A stretch of 64,000 nt of DNA from NCBI GenBank assembly GCA_016742095.1, contig JACVCJ010000006.1, forward strand, positions 1 through 64,000. Reading direction: 5' to 3'. Positions 53,102 to 60,723 of this stretch are shown piece after piece; position 1 is the first letter of the stretch; each line of letters begins with the position of its first letter. The DNA is from Bacteroidia bacterium. GTDB lineage: Bacteria; Bacteroidota; Bacteroidia; CAIKAF01. Both the position numbers and the translations under genes were made by a program. The notes under the pieces are model-generated. The model ran no database searches. It saw only the letters and a program-made list of their open reading frames with translations, and was not told the DNA's origin.

Positions 53102-53557
53102 ATGAAAGGCTTAACTAAACTTTTCGCAGGCGTATTCGCTGCATCTATCCTGGCTTCTTGCGGTGGTGGTAACACACCTGACAAAGCTGCTACTGAGTTC
53201 CTGAACGCAGTTAAAGCTGGTGACAAAGCTAAATACGAAGCTGTTTCTACAGAAGCTACCAAAAGCATGATGACCAACAGCGGTCTGAAAATTGCTGACG
53301 TTAAAGACGTAAAATGTACAAACACTTCTGATACTACAGCTACATGTACTTACTGCTGTGAAGAAGGTAAAACGGAAAGCTCTAACCTGAACCTCGTTAA
53401 ACGTAGCGACAAATGGTTAGTAGATATGAAAAAAGAAGCTGGTCTGAACGACGCTATGAACTCTATGACCGAAGGTCTGGAAGCTGCTGGCGATTCAGCT
53501 GCCGGTGCTGTTGAAGCTGCTGGTGATGCTGCTACTGCTCCTGCTGAGACTAAGTAA
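53102..53557 (+). CDS. DUF4878-type lipoprotein with high-expression codon bias
   Basis: 151 aa from the ATG at 53102. Lipoprotein signal (LFAGVFAASILASCGGG), then the DUF4878 pattern TPDKAATEFLNAVKAGDKAK and SNLNLVKRSDKWLVDMKKEAG, and an Ala/Gly/Glu-rich tail. The fold is NTF2-like; function unknown. Codon choice is strikingly different from the neighbours: GCT, GTT, ACA, AAA and GAA dominate, as in very highly expressed genes. Own strong promoter, own terminator, AT-rich leader. It is probably one of the most abundant lipoproteins of the cell (inference). Confidence 0.82.
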   Translation: MKGLTKLFAGVFAASILASCGGGNTPDKAATEFLNAVKAGDKAKYEAVSTEATKSMMTNSGLKIADVKDVKCTNTSDTTATCTYCCEEGKTESSNLNLVKRSDKWLVDMKKEAGLNDAMNSMTEGLEAAGDSAAGAVEAAGDAATAPAETK

Positions 53558-53582
53558 TTTTTTCTGATTACAATATTTAGAA

Positions 53583-53611
53583 GCTCTGACAATTATTGTC
53601 AGGGCTTTTTT
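53583..53611 (+). terminator. Rho-independent terminator of the DUF4878 gene
   Basis: GCTCTGACAA-TTA-TTGTCAGGGC (10-base arms, one G.U pair) followed by TTTTTT; 25 bases after the stop. Confidence 0.88.
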
Positions 53612-53636
53612 ATTTTTGCAGCCTACTTTTCTATCT

Positions 53637-54326
53637 ATGTTAAAGCGTAAGATACTCCTGTCTCTCTTTTTTATCCTCCTGTTTGCCGCAGGATTCCGTC
53701 TGTTCGATACCTTTCGTGTGGAAGCCGGCGAACAGGCGACCAAAGCCTACGGAGACCCCTCCAGATTCTACCGTTTATCTGCCGAAGACCTGGACAAAAT
53801 GCAGAGCGGCGATATCATCCTGCGTAAAGGACATGGCTCCGTAAGCGATATCATCGATAATATGTACCCCACGGGCTACCATCTCTCGCACTGCGCCGTG
53901 GTGATCCGGGACCCGGACAGCCTGTACGTGATCCACACCGTAAGCAGCGAACTGAGTATGGGCGATGGCGTACAGACCGAAAATATGGACAAATTCGTGC
54001 GGGAAAGCGTGCGCAATTCCATTATGCTGGTGCGCCCCAAAGCCGATTCACTCACCCGCATAAAGATCGCGGATGCCACCAAAAGCTTCCTGAACAAGAA
54101 AATTCCCTTCGATAATGCCTTTGATATCAGCGATACCACGCAGTTTTACTGTACAGAGCTTATTTACCAGGCTTATCGTAGAGTATACGGTAAAGATATG
54201 TTCCCGGAGCGTTTAAGTACCGATCATCCCAATTACCTGGGCATAGACGCCCTGCTCGATACCACCAAGTTCGAGCGCATCATTACCCATCAGAAGATAG
54301 ACCCGGACCATATGCCGGTGCAGTAA
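53637..54326 (+). CDS. YiiX-like permuted papain-fold amidase
   Basis: 229 aa from the ATG at 53637 (the listed start is a TTG at 53616). The N-terminus is a signal anchor (ILLSLFFILLFAAGFRLFDT). Permuted NlpC/P60-type order: MQSGDIILRKGHGSVSDII, then YHLSHCAVVIRDPDSLYVIH with the catalytic His, and later TQFYCTELIYQAYRRVYG with the catalytic Cys. Family members cleave amide bonds in peptidoglycan or lipids. Envelope location. Confidence 0.85.
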   Translation: MLKRKILLSLFFILLFAAGFRLFDTFRVEAGEQATKAYGDPSRFYRLSAEDLDKMQSGDIILRKGHGSVSDIIDNMYPTGYHLSHCAVVIRDPDSLYVIHTVSSELSMGDGVQTENMDKFVRESVRNSIMLVRPKADSLTRIKIADATKSFLNKKIPFDNAFDISDTTQFYCTELIYQAYRRVYGKDMFPERLSTDHPNYLGIDALLDTTKFERIITHQKIDPDHMPVQ

Positions 54327-54333
54327 AGAAGCC

Positions 54334-55134
54334 TCAGGCTTCGCTCTTCCGCCTGTTTTTATCCTCGAAACGCAGGTGTTTCACCGATTCACCGCTGTCG
54401 CGCAGTTCGATCAGCGAATCGATGCCGATCTTCAGGTGATTGTGCACAAAGGTATCGGTTACGTGTTTATCGCTGTTCTCCGTTTTTACACCTTCGGGGT
54501 TCATGGGGTTATCCGATACCAGTAGCAGGGCGCCGTGCGGTATACCGTTGGCAAAACCGACCAGGAATATGGTGGCGGTTTCCATATCGATGCCCATGGC
54601 GCGTATTTTACGCAGGTACACTTTAAATTCCTCGTCGTGTTCCCATACGCGGCGGTTGGTGGTGTAAACGGTGCCGGTATAATAGTCCAGCTCCATTTTA
54701 CGTATGGTGTGCGAAACGGCCATCTGCAGGCGGAAAGAGGGCAGGGCCGGTACTTCGGGCGGCATATAGTCGTTGCCGGTACCGTCGCCGCGTATGGCGG
54801 CAATGGGTAAGATCAGATCGCCCAGTTTGGTTATTTCCTTCAGTCCGCCGCATTTACCGAGGAAAAGCACGGCTTTGGGTTCCACGGCGCTGAGCAGGTC
54901 CATAACGGTAGCGGCCATGGCCGAGCCCATACCAAAGTTAATAATGGTAATATCGTTGCAGGTGGCCGATTGCATGGGACGGCCGATGCCCTGTATATCT
55001 ACGCCGAACTGCTCGGCGAACCACATTACATAATTACTGAAATTGGTAAGCAGTATGTATTTTCCGAAGGATTCCAGCGGGGTGCCGGTGTATCGCGGCA
55101 GCCAGTTCTTTACAATTTCTTCTTTCGTCTTCAT
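54334..55134 (-). CDS. amn: AMP nucleosidase-like nucleoside phosphorylase-fold enzyme
   Basis: 266 aa. ITIINFGMGSAMAATVMDLL and PKAVLFLGKCGGLKEITKLG are the PNP/UDP-fold signatures. GIDMETATIFLVGFANGIPH is the ribose-binding Met-Glu region and ALLLVSDNPMNPEGVKTE the base-site strand. This is the short form annotated as AMP nucleosidase in Bacteroidota (AMP to adenine plus ribose 5-phosphate); the large N-terminal regulatory domain of E. coli Amn is absent. 73 bp after tsaC-like, past a terminator. Confidence 0.85.
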   Translation of the reverse strand: MKTKEEIVKNWLPRYTGTPLESFGKYILLTNFSNYVMWFAEQFGVDIQGIGRPMQSATCNDITIINFGMGSAMAATVMDLLSAVEPKAVLFLGKCGGLKEITKLGDLILPIAAIRGDGTGNDYMPPEVPALPSFRLQMAVSHTIRKMELDYYTGTVYTTNRRVWEHDEEFKVYLRKIRAMGIDMETATIFLVGFANGIPHGALLLVSDNPMNPEGVKTENSDKHVTDTFVHNHLKIGIDSLIELRDSGESVKHLRFEDKNRRKSEA

Positions 55135-55168
55135 ATCGGTTTATCTCCTTTGCGGGATGCATATTTAC

Positions 55169-55196
55169 AAAAAAACGGGCTCAGGGCCCGTTTTCG
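55169..55196 (-). terminator. Rho-independent terminator after the TsaC-like gene
   Basis: Minus strand ACGGGC-CCTGA-GCCCGT (arms 55086-relative equivalents 55075-55080 are not meant; actual arms are 55175-55180 and 55186-55191) followed by TTTTTTTG, 20 bases after the stop. Confidence 0.82.
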
Positions 55197-55212
55197 TATG
55201 GTGTTTATTTCG

Positions 55213-55836
55213 TTATGCTTCTTCGAGCAGCTCAGCTCCGAGGCCGGCGCGCAGTATGGTGATCTCTTCACCTGTACAGTCGAGCACGGTGCTGGGTTCG
55301 TTGTTGCCATAGCCGCCGTCGATCATCAGGTCTACCATTTCGCCCAGGCGGTTATGGATCAGTTCGGGATCGGTGGTGTATTCCACTACGGAGTTATCGT
55401 CGTGTACCGATGTGCTCAGCAGCGGGTTGCCGAGGCTTTTTACAATTTCCTGTGATATACGGTTGTCCGGGATGCGGATACCTACGGTTTTCTTTTTGTA
55501 ACCGAAGATATCGGGTATTTTACCGTTGGCATTCAGGATAAAGGTAAAGGGACCGGGCAGGTAACGGTTCAGCGCTTTGAACACGTTATTGTCCATCGGT
55601 TTGGTGTAACTGCCCAGCGGTTTCACGTCGGACAGGATCAGGGAAAAATTGGCCTCGTCGAGACGAACGCCTTTGATACTGCATAGCTTCTGCACGGCAT
55701 CTTTATTGTGCGAATCGCAACCAAAAGCATACACCGTATCGGTAGGATAAATGATCACTCCGCCGTTGCGTAAAACGGCAACAATCTTTTCGATCTGGGC
55801 TTCGCTGGGTTGCAGCTCATTTAATTTGAGTATCAT
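55213..55836 (-). CDS. TsaC/YciO-family threonylcarbamoyl-AMP synthase
   Basis: A 207-aa YrdC-fold protein: AVLRNGGVIIYPTDTVYAFG, CSIKGVRLDEANFSLILSDV, LPGPFTFILNANGK, KKKTVGIRIPDNRI and NPLLSTSVHDDN. The family makes threonylcarbamoyl-AMP for the t6A37 modification of tRNAs. It lacks the Sua5 C-terminal domain and is closest in layout to YciO/TsaC proteins; YciO activity is less certain than TsaC. 26 bp after the transaldolase-like gene, probably co-transcribed. Confidence 0.87.
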   Translation of the reverse strand: MILKLNELQPSEAQIEKIVAVLRNGGVIIYPTDTVYAFGCDSHNKDAVQKLCSIKGVRLDEANFSLILSDVKPLGSYTKPMDNNVFKALNRYLPGPFTFILNANGKIPDIFGYKKKTVGIRIPDNRISQEIVKSLGNPLLSTSVHDDNSVVEYTTDPELIHNRLGEMVDLMIDGGYGNNEPSTVLDCTGEEITILRAGLGAELLEEA

Positions 55837-55862
55837 ATGTATATAATTTTAGTTATCGGAAC

Positions 55863-56531
55863 TTACAAAGCGGCTTTCTGGGCGGCTTTGGCATGGTCTT
55901 CCAGGAACTGTTTCAAACCATTGTCCGTAAGCGGGTGCTTCAGCAGGGCCATAATGGCGTTGAGCGGACAGGTAACCACGTCGGCCCCCACCTTGGCGCA
56001 CTGCAGTATATGCATCGGATGGCGTACCGAAGCGGCCAGCACCTGCGTTTTATAACCGTAATTGGCATAGATCTGCACAATATCCTCGATCAGCAGCATA
56101 CCGTCGGTCGAAACATCGTCGAGGCGGCCGATGAAGGGCGATACATAGGTAGCTCCGGCTTTGGCGGCCAGCAGGGCCTGTCCTGCCGAAAATACCAGGG
56201 TACAATTGGTTTTTATTCCTTTGGAAGAAAAATATTTTATGGCTTTAACGCCGTCTCTGATCATGGGTACTTTAACGGTGATCTGCGGATGAAGGGCGGC
56301 CAGCAGCTCTCCTTCGGCGATCATTTCCTCGTATGTGGTAGCTATTACCTCGGCACTGACATCTCCGTTCACAATATCGCAGATCTTCAGGTAATGGGCT
56401 TTAATGTTCTCTTCGCCCGTGATACCTTCCTTGGCCATCAGGGACGGATTGGTGGTAACCCCGTCCAGCACTCCCAGTTCCTGCGCTTCTTTGATCTGTT
56501 CCAGATTGGCCGTGTCAATGAAAAACTTCAT
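55863..56531 (-). CDS. Transaldolase / fructose-6-phosphate aldolase-like protein
   Basis: A 222-aa short TalB/FSA enzyme. [20 protein letters not shown] and [17 protein letters not shown] open the barrel, [20 protein letters not shown] carries the Schiff-base Lys, and [20 protein letters not shown] with [12 protein letters not shown] follow. Length fits the fructose-6-phosphate aldolase subfamily, most members of which act as transaldolases in the pentose phosphate pathway. Confidence 0.92.
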   Translation of the reverse strand: MKFFIDTANLEQIKEAQELGVLDGVTTNPSLMAKEGITGEENIKAHYLKICDIVNGDVSAEVIATTYEEMIAEGELLAALHPQITVKVPMIRDGVKAIKYFSSKGIKTNCTLVFSAGQALLAAKAGATYVSPFIGRLDDVSTDGMLLIEDIVQIYANYGYKTQVLAASVRHPMHILQCAKVGADVVTCPLNAIMALLKHPLTDNGLKQFLEDHAKAAQKAAL

Positions 56532-56562
56532 ACTTCTTTAACTGTTTTCTAATCGTGAATAA

Positions 56563-56608
56563 ATATAAAAAAAATCGGGTTCATTTTTATTAATATATCG
56601 ATGAACCC
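56563..56608 (-). terminator. Second terminator-like hairpin between the acyl-CoA dehydrogenase and transaldolase-like genes
   Basis: Minus strand GGGTTCAT (56608-56601), 16-nt AT-rich loop, ATGAACCC (56584-56577), then GA and TTTTTTTT. Perfect 8-base arms. It lies after another terminator, so it may be a back-up, or part of the transaldolase leader. Confidence 0.6.
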
Positions 56609-56638
56609 CGTGAATATTTCGGCGTGTTGTGATGCAAC

Positions 56639-56667
56639 AAAAAAGCATTGCCGGTATGACAATGCTT
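56639..56667 (-). terminator. Rho-independent terminator after the acyl-CoA dehydrogenase gene
   Basis: Minus strand AAGCATTG-TCATACCGG-CAATGCTT (arms 56667-56660 and 56650-56643) followed by TTTTG; 20 bases after the stop. Confidence 0.82.
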
Positions 56668-56687
56668 TCTGAATTCCTTATAAATGT

Positions 56688-57866
56688 CTATTTGAAGGCG
56701 TTAAGACCTGTGACGTCCATACCTGTAATAAGCAGGTGTATGTCGTGGGTACCTTCGTAGGTCACCACCGACTCCAGGTTCATCATATGGCGCATAATGC
56801 TGTATTCCCCGATGATGCCCATACCGCCCAGCATCTGGCGGGCATTGCGGGCTATGGTCAGGGCCATGTCCACGTTGTTGCGCTTGGCCATGGATATCTG
56901 TGCCGGAGTGGCTTTGTCTTCGTTCTTAAGGGTGCCGAGGCGCCATACCAGCAGCTGTGCCTTGGTGATCTCGGTGATCATTTCGGCCAGTTTTTTCTGC
57001 TGCAGCTGGAATCCGCCGATCGGGCGGCCGAACTGTTCTCTTTCCATCGAGTAACGCAGGGCCGTATCGTAACAGTCGAGCGCGGCTCCGATGGCTCCCC
57101 AGGAAATACCGTAACGGGCGCTGTTCAGACAGCTCAGGGGGCCTTTCAGGCCTTTTACGCCCGGGAAGATGTTCTCTTTGGGTACTTTTACGTTATCGAA
57201 CACCAGTTCGCCGGTGGCACTGGCGCGTAAGCTCCATTTGCTGTGGGTCTCGGGTGTGCTGAAACCTTCCATGCCGCGTTCTGCCACGAGGCCCTGGATC
57301 TCGCCCTGTTCGTTCTTGGCCCATACAACCGCGATATCGGCAAAAGGGGCATTGCTGATCCACATTTTGGCTCCGTTCAGGACCACGTGATCGCCGGCGT
57401 CTCTGAACCAGGTGGTCATACTGCCCGGATCGCTGCCGTGGTTAGGCTCGGTGAGACCGAAACAACCCATCATTTCGCCTTTGGCCAGTTTGGGCAGGTA
57501 TTTCTGTTTCTGCTCCTCACTGCCGAATTTCCAGATCGGGAACATCACCAGGGAACTCTGTACCGATGCTGTGGAACGGATACCGCTGTCGCCGCGTTCC
57601 AGTTCCTGCATAATGATACCGTAAGCGATATGGTCGAGCCCGTGACCGCCGTATTCAGCCGGGATATAAGGCCCGAAAGCGCCTATTTCGGCGAGTCCCC
57701 TGATCAGGTGTGACGGGAATTCGGCACGTTGTGCATACTCCTCGATGATGGGAGAAATTTCTTTTTTTACGAACTGGCGTACCGTTTCGCGGATAAGGCG
57801 GTGTTCTTCGGTAAGCAGGTCTTCGGTAAGGTAATAGTCGTGATACTGGAATTTATCTGCGGCCAT
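56688..57866 (-). CDS. Acyl-CoA dehydrogenase, glutaryl-CoA dehydrogenase-like
   Basis: 392 aa from the ATG at 57866 (the listed 57932 runs into queA). FAD-dependent. GCFGLTEPNHGSDPGSMTTW and LNGAKMWISNAPFADIAVVW are the ACAD signatures. REQFGRPIGGFQLQQKKLAE is the flavin-binding helix, RQMLGGMGIIGEY follows, and VVTYEGTHDIHLLITG has the catalytic Glu of the GCDH/IVD group. Sequence features favour the glutaryl-CoA dehydrogenase branch (lysine and tryptophan catabolism). It follows queA by 34 bp and may share its transcript. Confidence 0.93.
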   Translation of the reverse strand: MAADKFQYHDYYLTEDLLTEEHRLIRETVRQFVKKEISPIIEEYAQRAEFPSHLIRGLAEIGAFGPYIPAEYGGHGLDHIAYGIIMQELERGDSGIRSTASVQSSLVMFPIWKFGSEEQKQKYLPKLAKGEMMGCFGLTEPNHGSDPGSMTTWFRDAGDHVVLNGAKMWISNAPFADIAVVWAKNEQGEIQGLVAERGMEGFSTPETHSKWSLRASATGELVFDNVKVPKENIFPGVKGLKGPLSCLNSARYGISWGAIGAALDCYDTALRYSMEREQFGRPIGGFQLQQKKLAEMITEITKAQLLVWRLGTLKNEDKATPAQISMAKRNNVDMALTIARNARQMLGGMGIIGEYSIMRHMMNLESVVTYEGTHDIHLLITGMDVTGLNAFK

Positions 57867-57900
57867 AGTCTCAAATGATATATAATTGTTCGCTGTATGT

Positions 57901-58950
57901 TTAAATAATGAGCATTGCGTCTCCGTAAGCAAAGAGGCGGTATTTCTCCCTGATGGCCTCTTCGTAGGCTTTTTCGCAGAGATCGGTCCCCATAAAAGCG
58001 GCCACCTGCATCAGCAGGGTGCTTTCGGGCAGGTAGAAATTGCAGAGCATGGCGTCGGCAATGCTGAAATCGTAAGGCGGGTAAATAAATTTATTGGTCC
58101 AGCCCTTGAATTCCTTCAGGTGTCCTTTGGTGGTCACCGATGTTTCGATGGCGCGCATTACTGAGGGGCCTACGGCCAGTATCTTTTTACGGGCATCGAT
58201 GGCGTCGTTCACAATTTCGGCAGTTTCTGCCGTTATGATGCATTCTTCGCTGTCGGTCTTGTGTTTGCTCAGGTCTTCCACCTCTACGGCGCGGAAGCCG
58301 CCCAGGCCCACGTGCAGTGTAAGTTCGGCAAAGTTGATGCCTTTGATCTCGAGGCGTTTCAGCAGTTCACGGCTAAAGTGCAGACCGGATGCGGGCGCGG
58401 TTACGGCGCCTTCTACCCTGGCAAAATAGGTCTGGTAACGTTCAAAATCCTCTTCATCCGGCTCCCTGGAAATGTAGGGGGGCAGGTGCGGGGCGCCCAG
58501 GCTGTAGAGCAGGGCCTTGAACTCGTCGTGCGGCCCGTCGTACAGGAAACGCAGGGTACGTCCGCGTGAGGTTGTATTGTCGATCACTTCGGCCACGAGC
58601 ATATCGTTTTCGCCGAAATAGAGTTTATTACCGATCCGTATTTTACGGGCGGGGTCTACCAGTACGTCCCAGAGTTTGCTTTCCGCATCCAGTTCGCGCA
58701 GCAGTACCACCTGTATCTTGGCCCCGGTCTTTTCCTTGTTGCCGTACAGGCGCGAAGGAAAAACGCGGGTATTGTTCAGCACAAAAACATCCCCTTCGTC
58801 AAAATAGTCAAGAATATCCTTGAATGTTTTGTGTTCGATGGTTCCGGTCTTGCGGTTCACAACCATCATCCGGCTGTCGTCACGGTTAGCCAGGGGCCGG
58901 TCCGCTACCAGTTCGGCCGGGAATTTGTATTTGAATTGGGATAACTTCAT
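57901..58950 (-). CDS. queA: S-adenosylmethionine:tRNA ribosyltransferase-isomerase
   Basis: A 349-aa enzyme making epoxyqueuosine in tRNA from preQ1 and AdoMet. Start [96 protein letters not shown] and [17 protein letters not shown] are the QueA blocks in order. A promoter lies 20 bases upstream of the ATG. Confidence 0.95.
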   Translation of the reverse strand: MKLSQFKYKFPAELVADRPLANRDDSRMMVVNRKTGTIEHKTFKDILDYFDEGDVFVLNNTRVFPSRLYGNKEKTGAKIQVVLLRELDAESKLWDVLVDPARKIRIGNKLYFGENDMLVAEVIDNTTSRGRTLRFLYDGPHDEFKALLYSLGAPHLPPYISREPDEEDFERYQTYFARVEGAVTAPASGLHFSRELLKRLEIKGINFAELTLHVGLGGFRAVEVEDLSKHKTDSEECIITAETAEIVNDAIDARKKILAVGPSVMRAIETSVTTKGHLKEFKGWTNKFIYPPYDFSIADAMLCNFYLPESTLLMQVAAFMGTDLCEKAYEEAIREKYRLFAYGDAMLII

Positions 58951-58970
58951 GAAGTGCTTTTAAAAGTGCG

Positions 58971-59003
58971 CAAAATTAATAAATAATAGCTGGGTTTTGC
59001 AAA
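58971..59003 (-). promoter_or_regulatory. Promoter of queA
   Basis: Minus strand TTTG (59003-59000), 21 bp, TAATTTTG (58978-58971), 20 bases before the queA ATG. Confidence 0.6.
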
Positions 59004-59065
59004 TTCTTTTACCGGCGGCCCCGCAGGCGGCAGGCAGGCCTGTTGCGCGTGAGATCTGCTCCAAA

Positions 59066-59100
59066 AAGAAACGGACCCTCCCGGGGGAGAGTCCGTTTTT
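59066..59100. terminator. Bidirectional terminator hairpin before queA
   Basis: AACGGACCCTC-CCGGG-GGAGAGTCCGTT-like stem (59070-59096) flanked by A-rich sequence on the left and TTTTT on the right. On the minus strand it ends the T9SS esterase-like gene (stop at 59122) with TTCTTTTT. It separates that gene from queA. Confidence 0.82.
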
Positions 59101-59121
59101 CATAAACACAGGACAACTATA

Positions 59122-60678
59122 CTAGTTCAAGACAAGCTTTCCGGTTTGGGTTTTGCCATCTTTCAGGCGGGCATTCAGGACATAGGTGCCGGCTTTAAGG
59201 TCAGTGCGGCTTATGTTTACCTGCGATTGCCCCGGCGACACTACGGAATGCACCAGCTTTCCGCTCAGGTCATAGATATCGATACGCTCCAGGGTACCGT
59301 TTTCTTTTATGCGTACGGCAAAATCGCCGTTGCTCGGGTTCGGGAAGATGTCCAGGGCCAGGCTCTGTGCAGGGGTTTCCTCAACACCTACGTATACCTG
59401 CTGGGGCATATTCATACCAACTACCATACGCGGTACGGAATACCACATAATGGTGTCGATGTATTTGCGGGCATGCGAAGGGCTCATGCTCGGGTTCGTT
59501 TCCAGTTCGGAACCGTGGATATCGGGCCAGCCAAAGATCGCGCCGGATGCATTTACGGTAGCCGAATCCCACCAGTGCCAGGGTGAACCCTGTTCGTTAC
59601 CGTTCAGGCCCGGGGGCAGACGGAACTCGTACAGACCTTCGGCCTGCGCTTTGGCGTTCAGGGAATAACCGCGTGCAGAAACGGCATCGTTAAAGGTAAA
59701 GCTTACGATCGGGGCATTGTTGCCGATGCTCACGAATTTTTTCACTACGGTGCGTGTTCCGTGTACGTCCACCACGTCTTCCTGGGTGGTCGGTACAATT
59801 ACGGTCCCGCTGTCGTACGGGGCAAACTGGTCTTTCCAGGCATGGAAACCTACTTTTACCGGTTCGCCGCCTTCTACCCAGCTGATATCGCCGAGGGCGC
59901 CGCCCAGGTTCATTTCAAAAGCTACCTTGTTGGTAGGACCGGGGTGATTGTATACGTTCACTGCGCCGCCAACACCGTTCACATCGCCTACATAGGCGGG
60001 GTTCACTACCGAGTTACCGTTGCTGTCCTGGAATTTAGGCAGATTGGTCTCGGCCTGTTTGTCCAGGGTGGTATAGGCCATGGTCACATAACCGCCGGAA
60101 CCTATGCCGCAGAGGGCAATACGGTTCGTATCCACACCGTAGGTGGCCGCGTTCAGCTTCAGGAAGCGCACCATGGTCTGAACGTCGTGGATAGAACGGT
60201 ATACCGCGTTCAGGATGGTTCCCGTACGTACTTCCTGGGAAGCGGAGGTCGGGTTCCAGCCCAGGCGGTAGCGCATCGAAATGGCTACAAAACCGCGTCT
60301 GGCAAAACGGTTGGCCAGTTCTACGTTCACGCTGTCGTCTTTATCGCCCGTAGCGCTGCCGTTACGGTATTTGGGAAGGAAGTTCCCGGTGTGTACAATG
60401 ATCACTGCTGGGCGGTTGGTCTCTGTATCGCCTGCAGGTGCATAAAAGTCGGCCGTAATATCGCCCTGGGTCGGCGTATATCCGAGCGGAGGAATTGCTC
60501 CGGGATTTGCCGGTGGTATAGGGGAGCCCTGTAAAGGAATGAAGTAGTAATTGTTGCCGTAAACAACGTCCGCGGTTTTGGTAACGGAACTGAAAAAATT
60601 CTCCGTTACGTAGCGCTGGGCGTTGAGTCCACCGATCAACAATCCAACTCCTAATAGTGTCATTACTCTTTTGTTCAT
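59122..60678 (-). CDS. T9SS-exported esterase-like alpha/beta-hydrolase, possibly inactive
   Basis: 518 aa from the ATG at 60678, giving signal peptide MNKRVMTLLGVGLLIGGLNAQ. The body resembles the carboxylesterase/acetyl-hydrolase fold: PAVIIVHTGNFLPKYRNGS at the oxyanion strand, RGFVAISMRYRLGWNP, VRFLKLNAATYGVDTNRI and IALCGIGSGGYVTMAYTTL at the nucleophile elbow. The usual GxSxGG elbow reads GIGSGG, so the nucleophile serine is replaced by Gly, with a Ser one place later. A T9SS domain (LDIFPNPSNGDFAVRIKENG) ends the protein. It follows the TonB-dependent receptor gene by 45 bp, probably in one transcript. It may be an inactive, binding-only relative. Confidence 0.75.
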   Translation of the reverse strand: MNKRVMTLLGVGLLIGGLNAQRYVTENFFSSVTKTADVVYGNNYYFIPLQGSPIPPANPGAIPPLGYTPTQGDITADFYAPAGDTETNRPAVIIVHTGNFLPKYRNGSATGDKDDSVNVELANRFARRGFVAISMRYRLGWNPTSASQEVRTGTILNAVYRSIHDVQTMVRFLKLNAATYGVDTNRIALCGIGSGGYVTMAYTTLDKQAETNLPKFQDSNGNSVVNPAYVGDVNGVGGAVNVYNHPGPTNKVAFEMNLGGALGDISWVEGGEPVKVGFHAWKDQFAPYDSGTVIVPTTQEDVVDVHGTRTVVKKFVSIGNNAPIVSFTFNDAVSARGYSLNAKAQAEGLYEFRLPPGLNGNEQGSPWHWWDSATVNASGAIFGWPDIHGSELETNPSMSPSHARKYIDTIMWYSVPRMVVGMNMPQQVYVGVEETPAQSLALDIFPNPSNGDFAVRIKENGTLERIDIYDLSGKLVHSVVSPGQSQVNISRTDLKAGTYVLNARLKDGKTQTGKLVLN

Positions 60679-60723
60679 AGCTTCCAAGTATTTATTAGGT
60701 AAATATAGAAAAATTTACAAATC

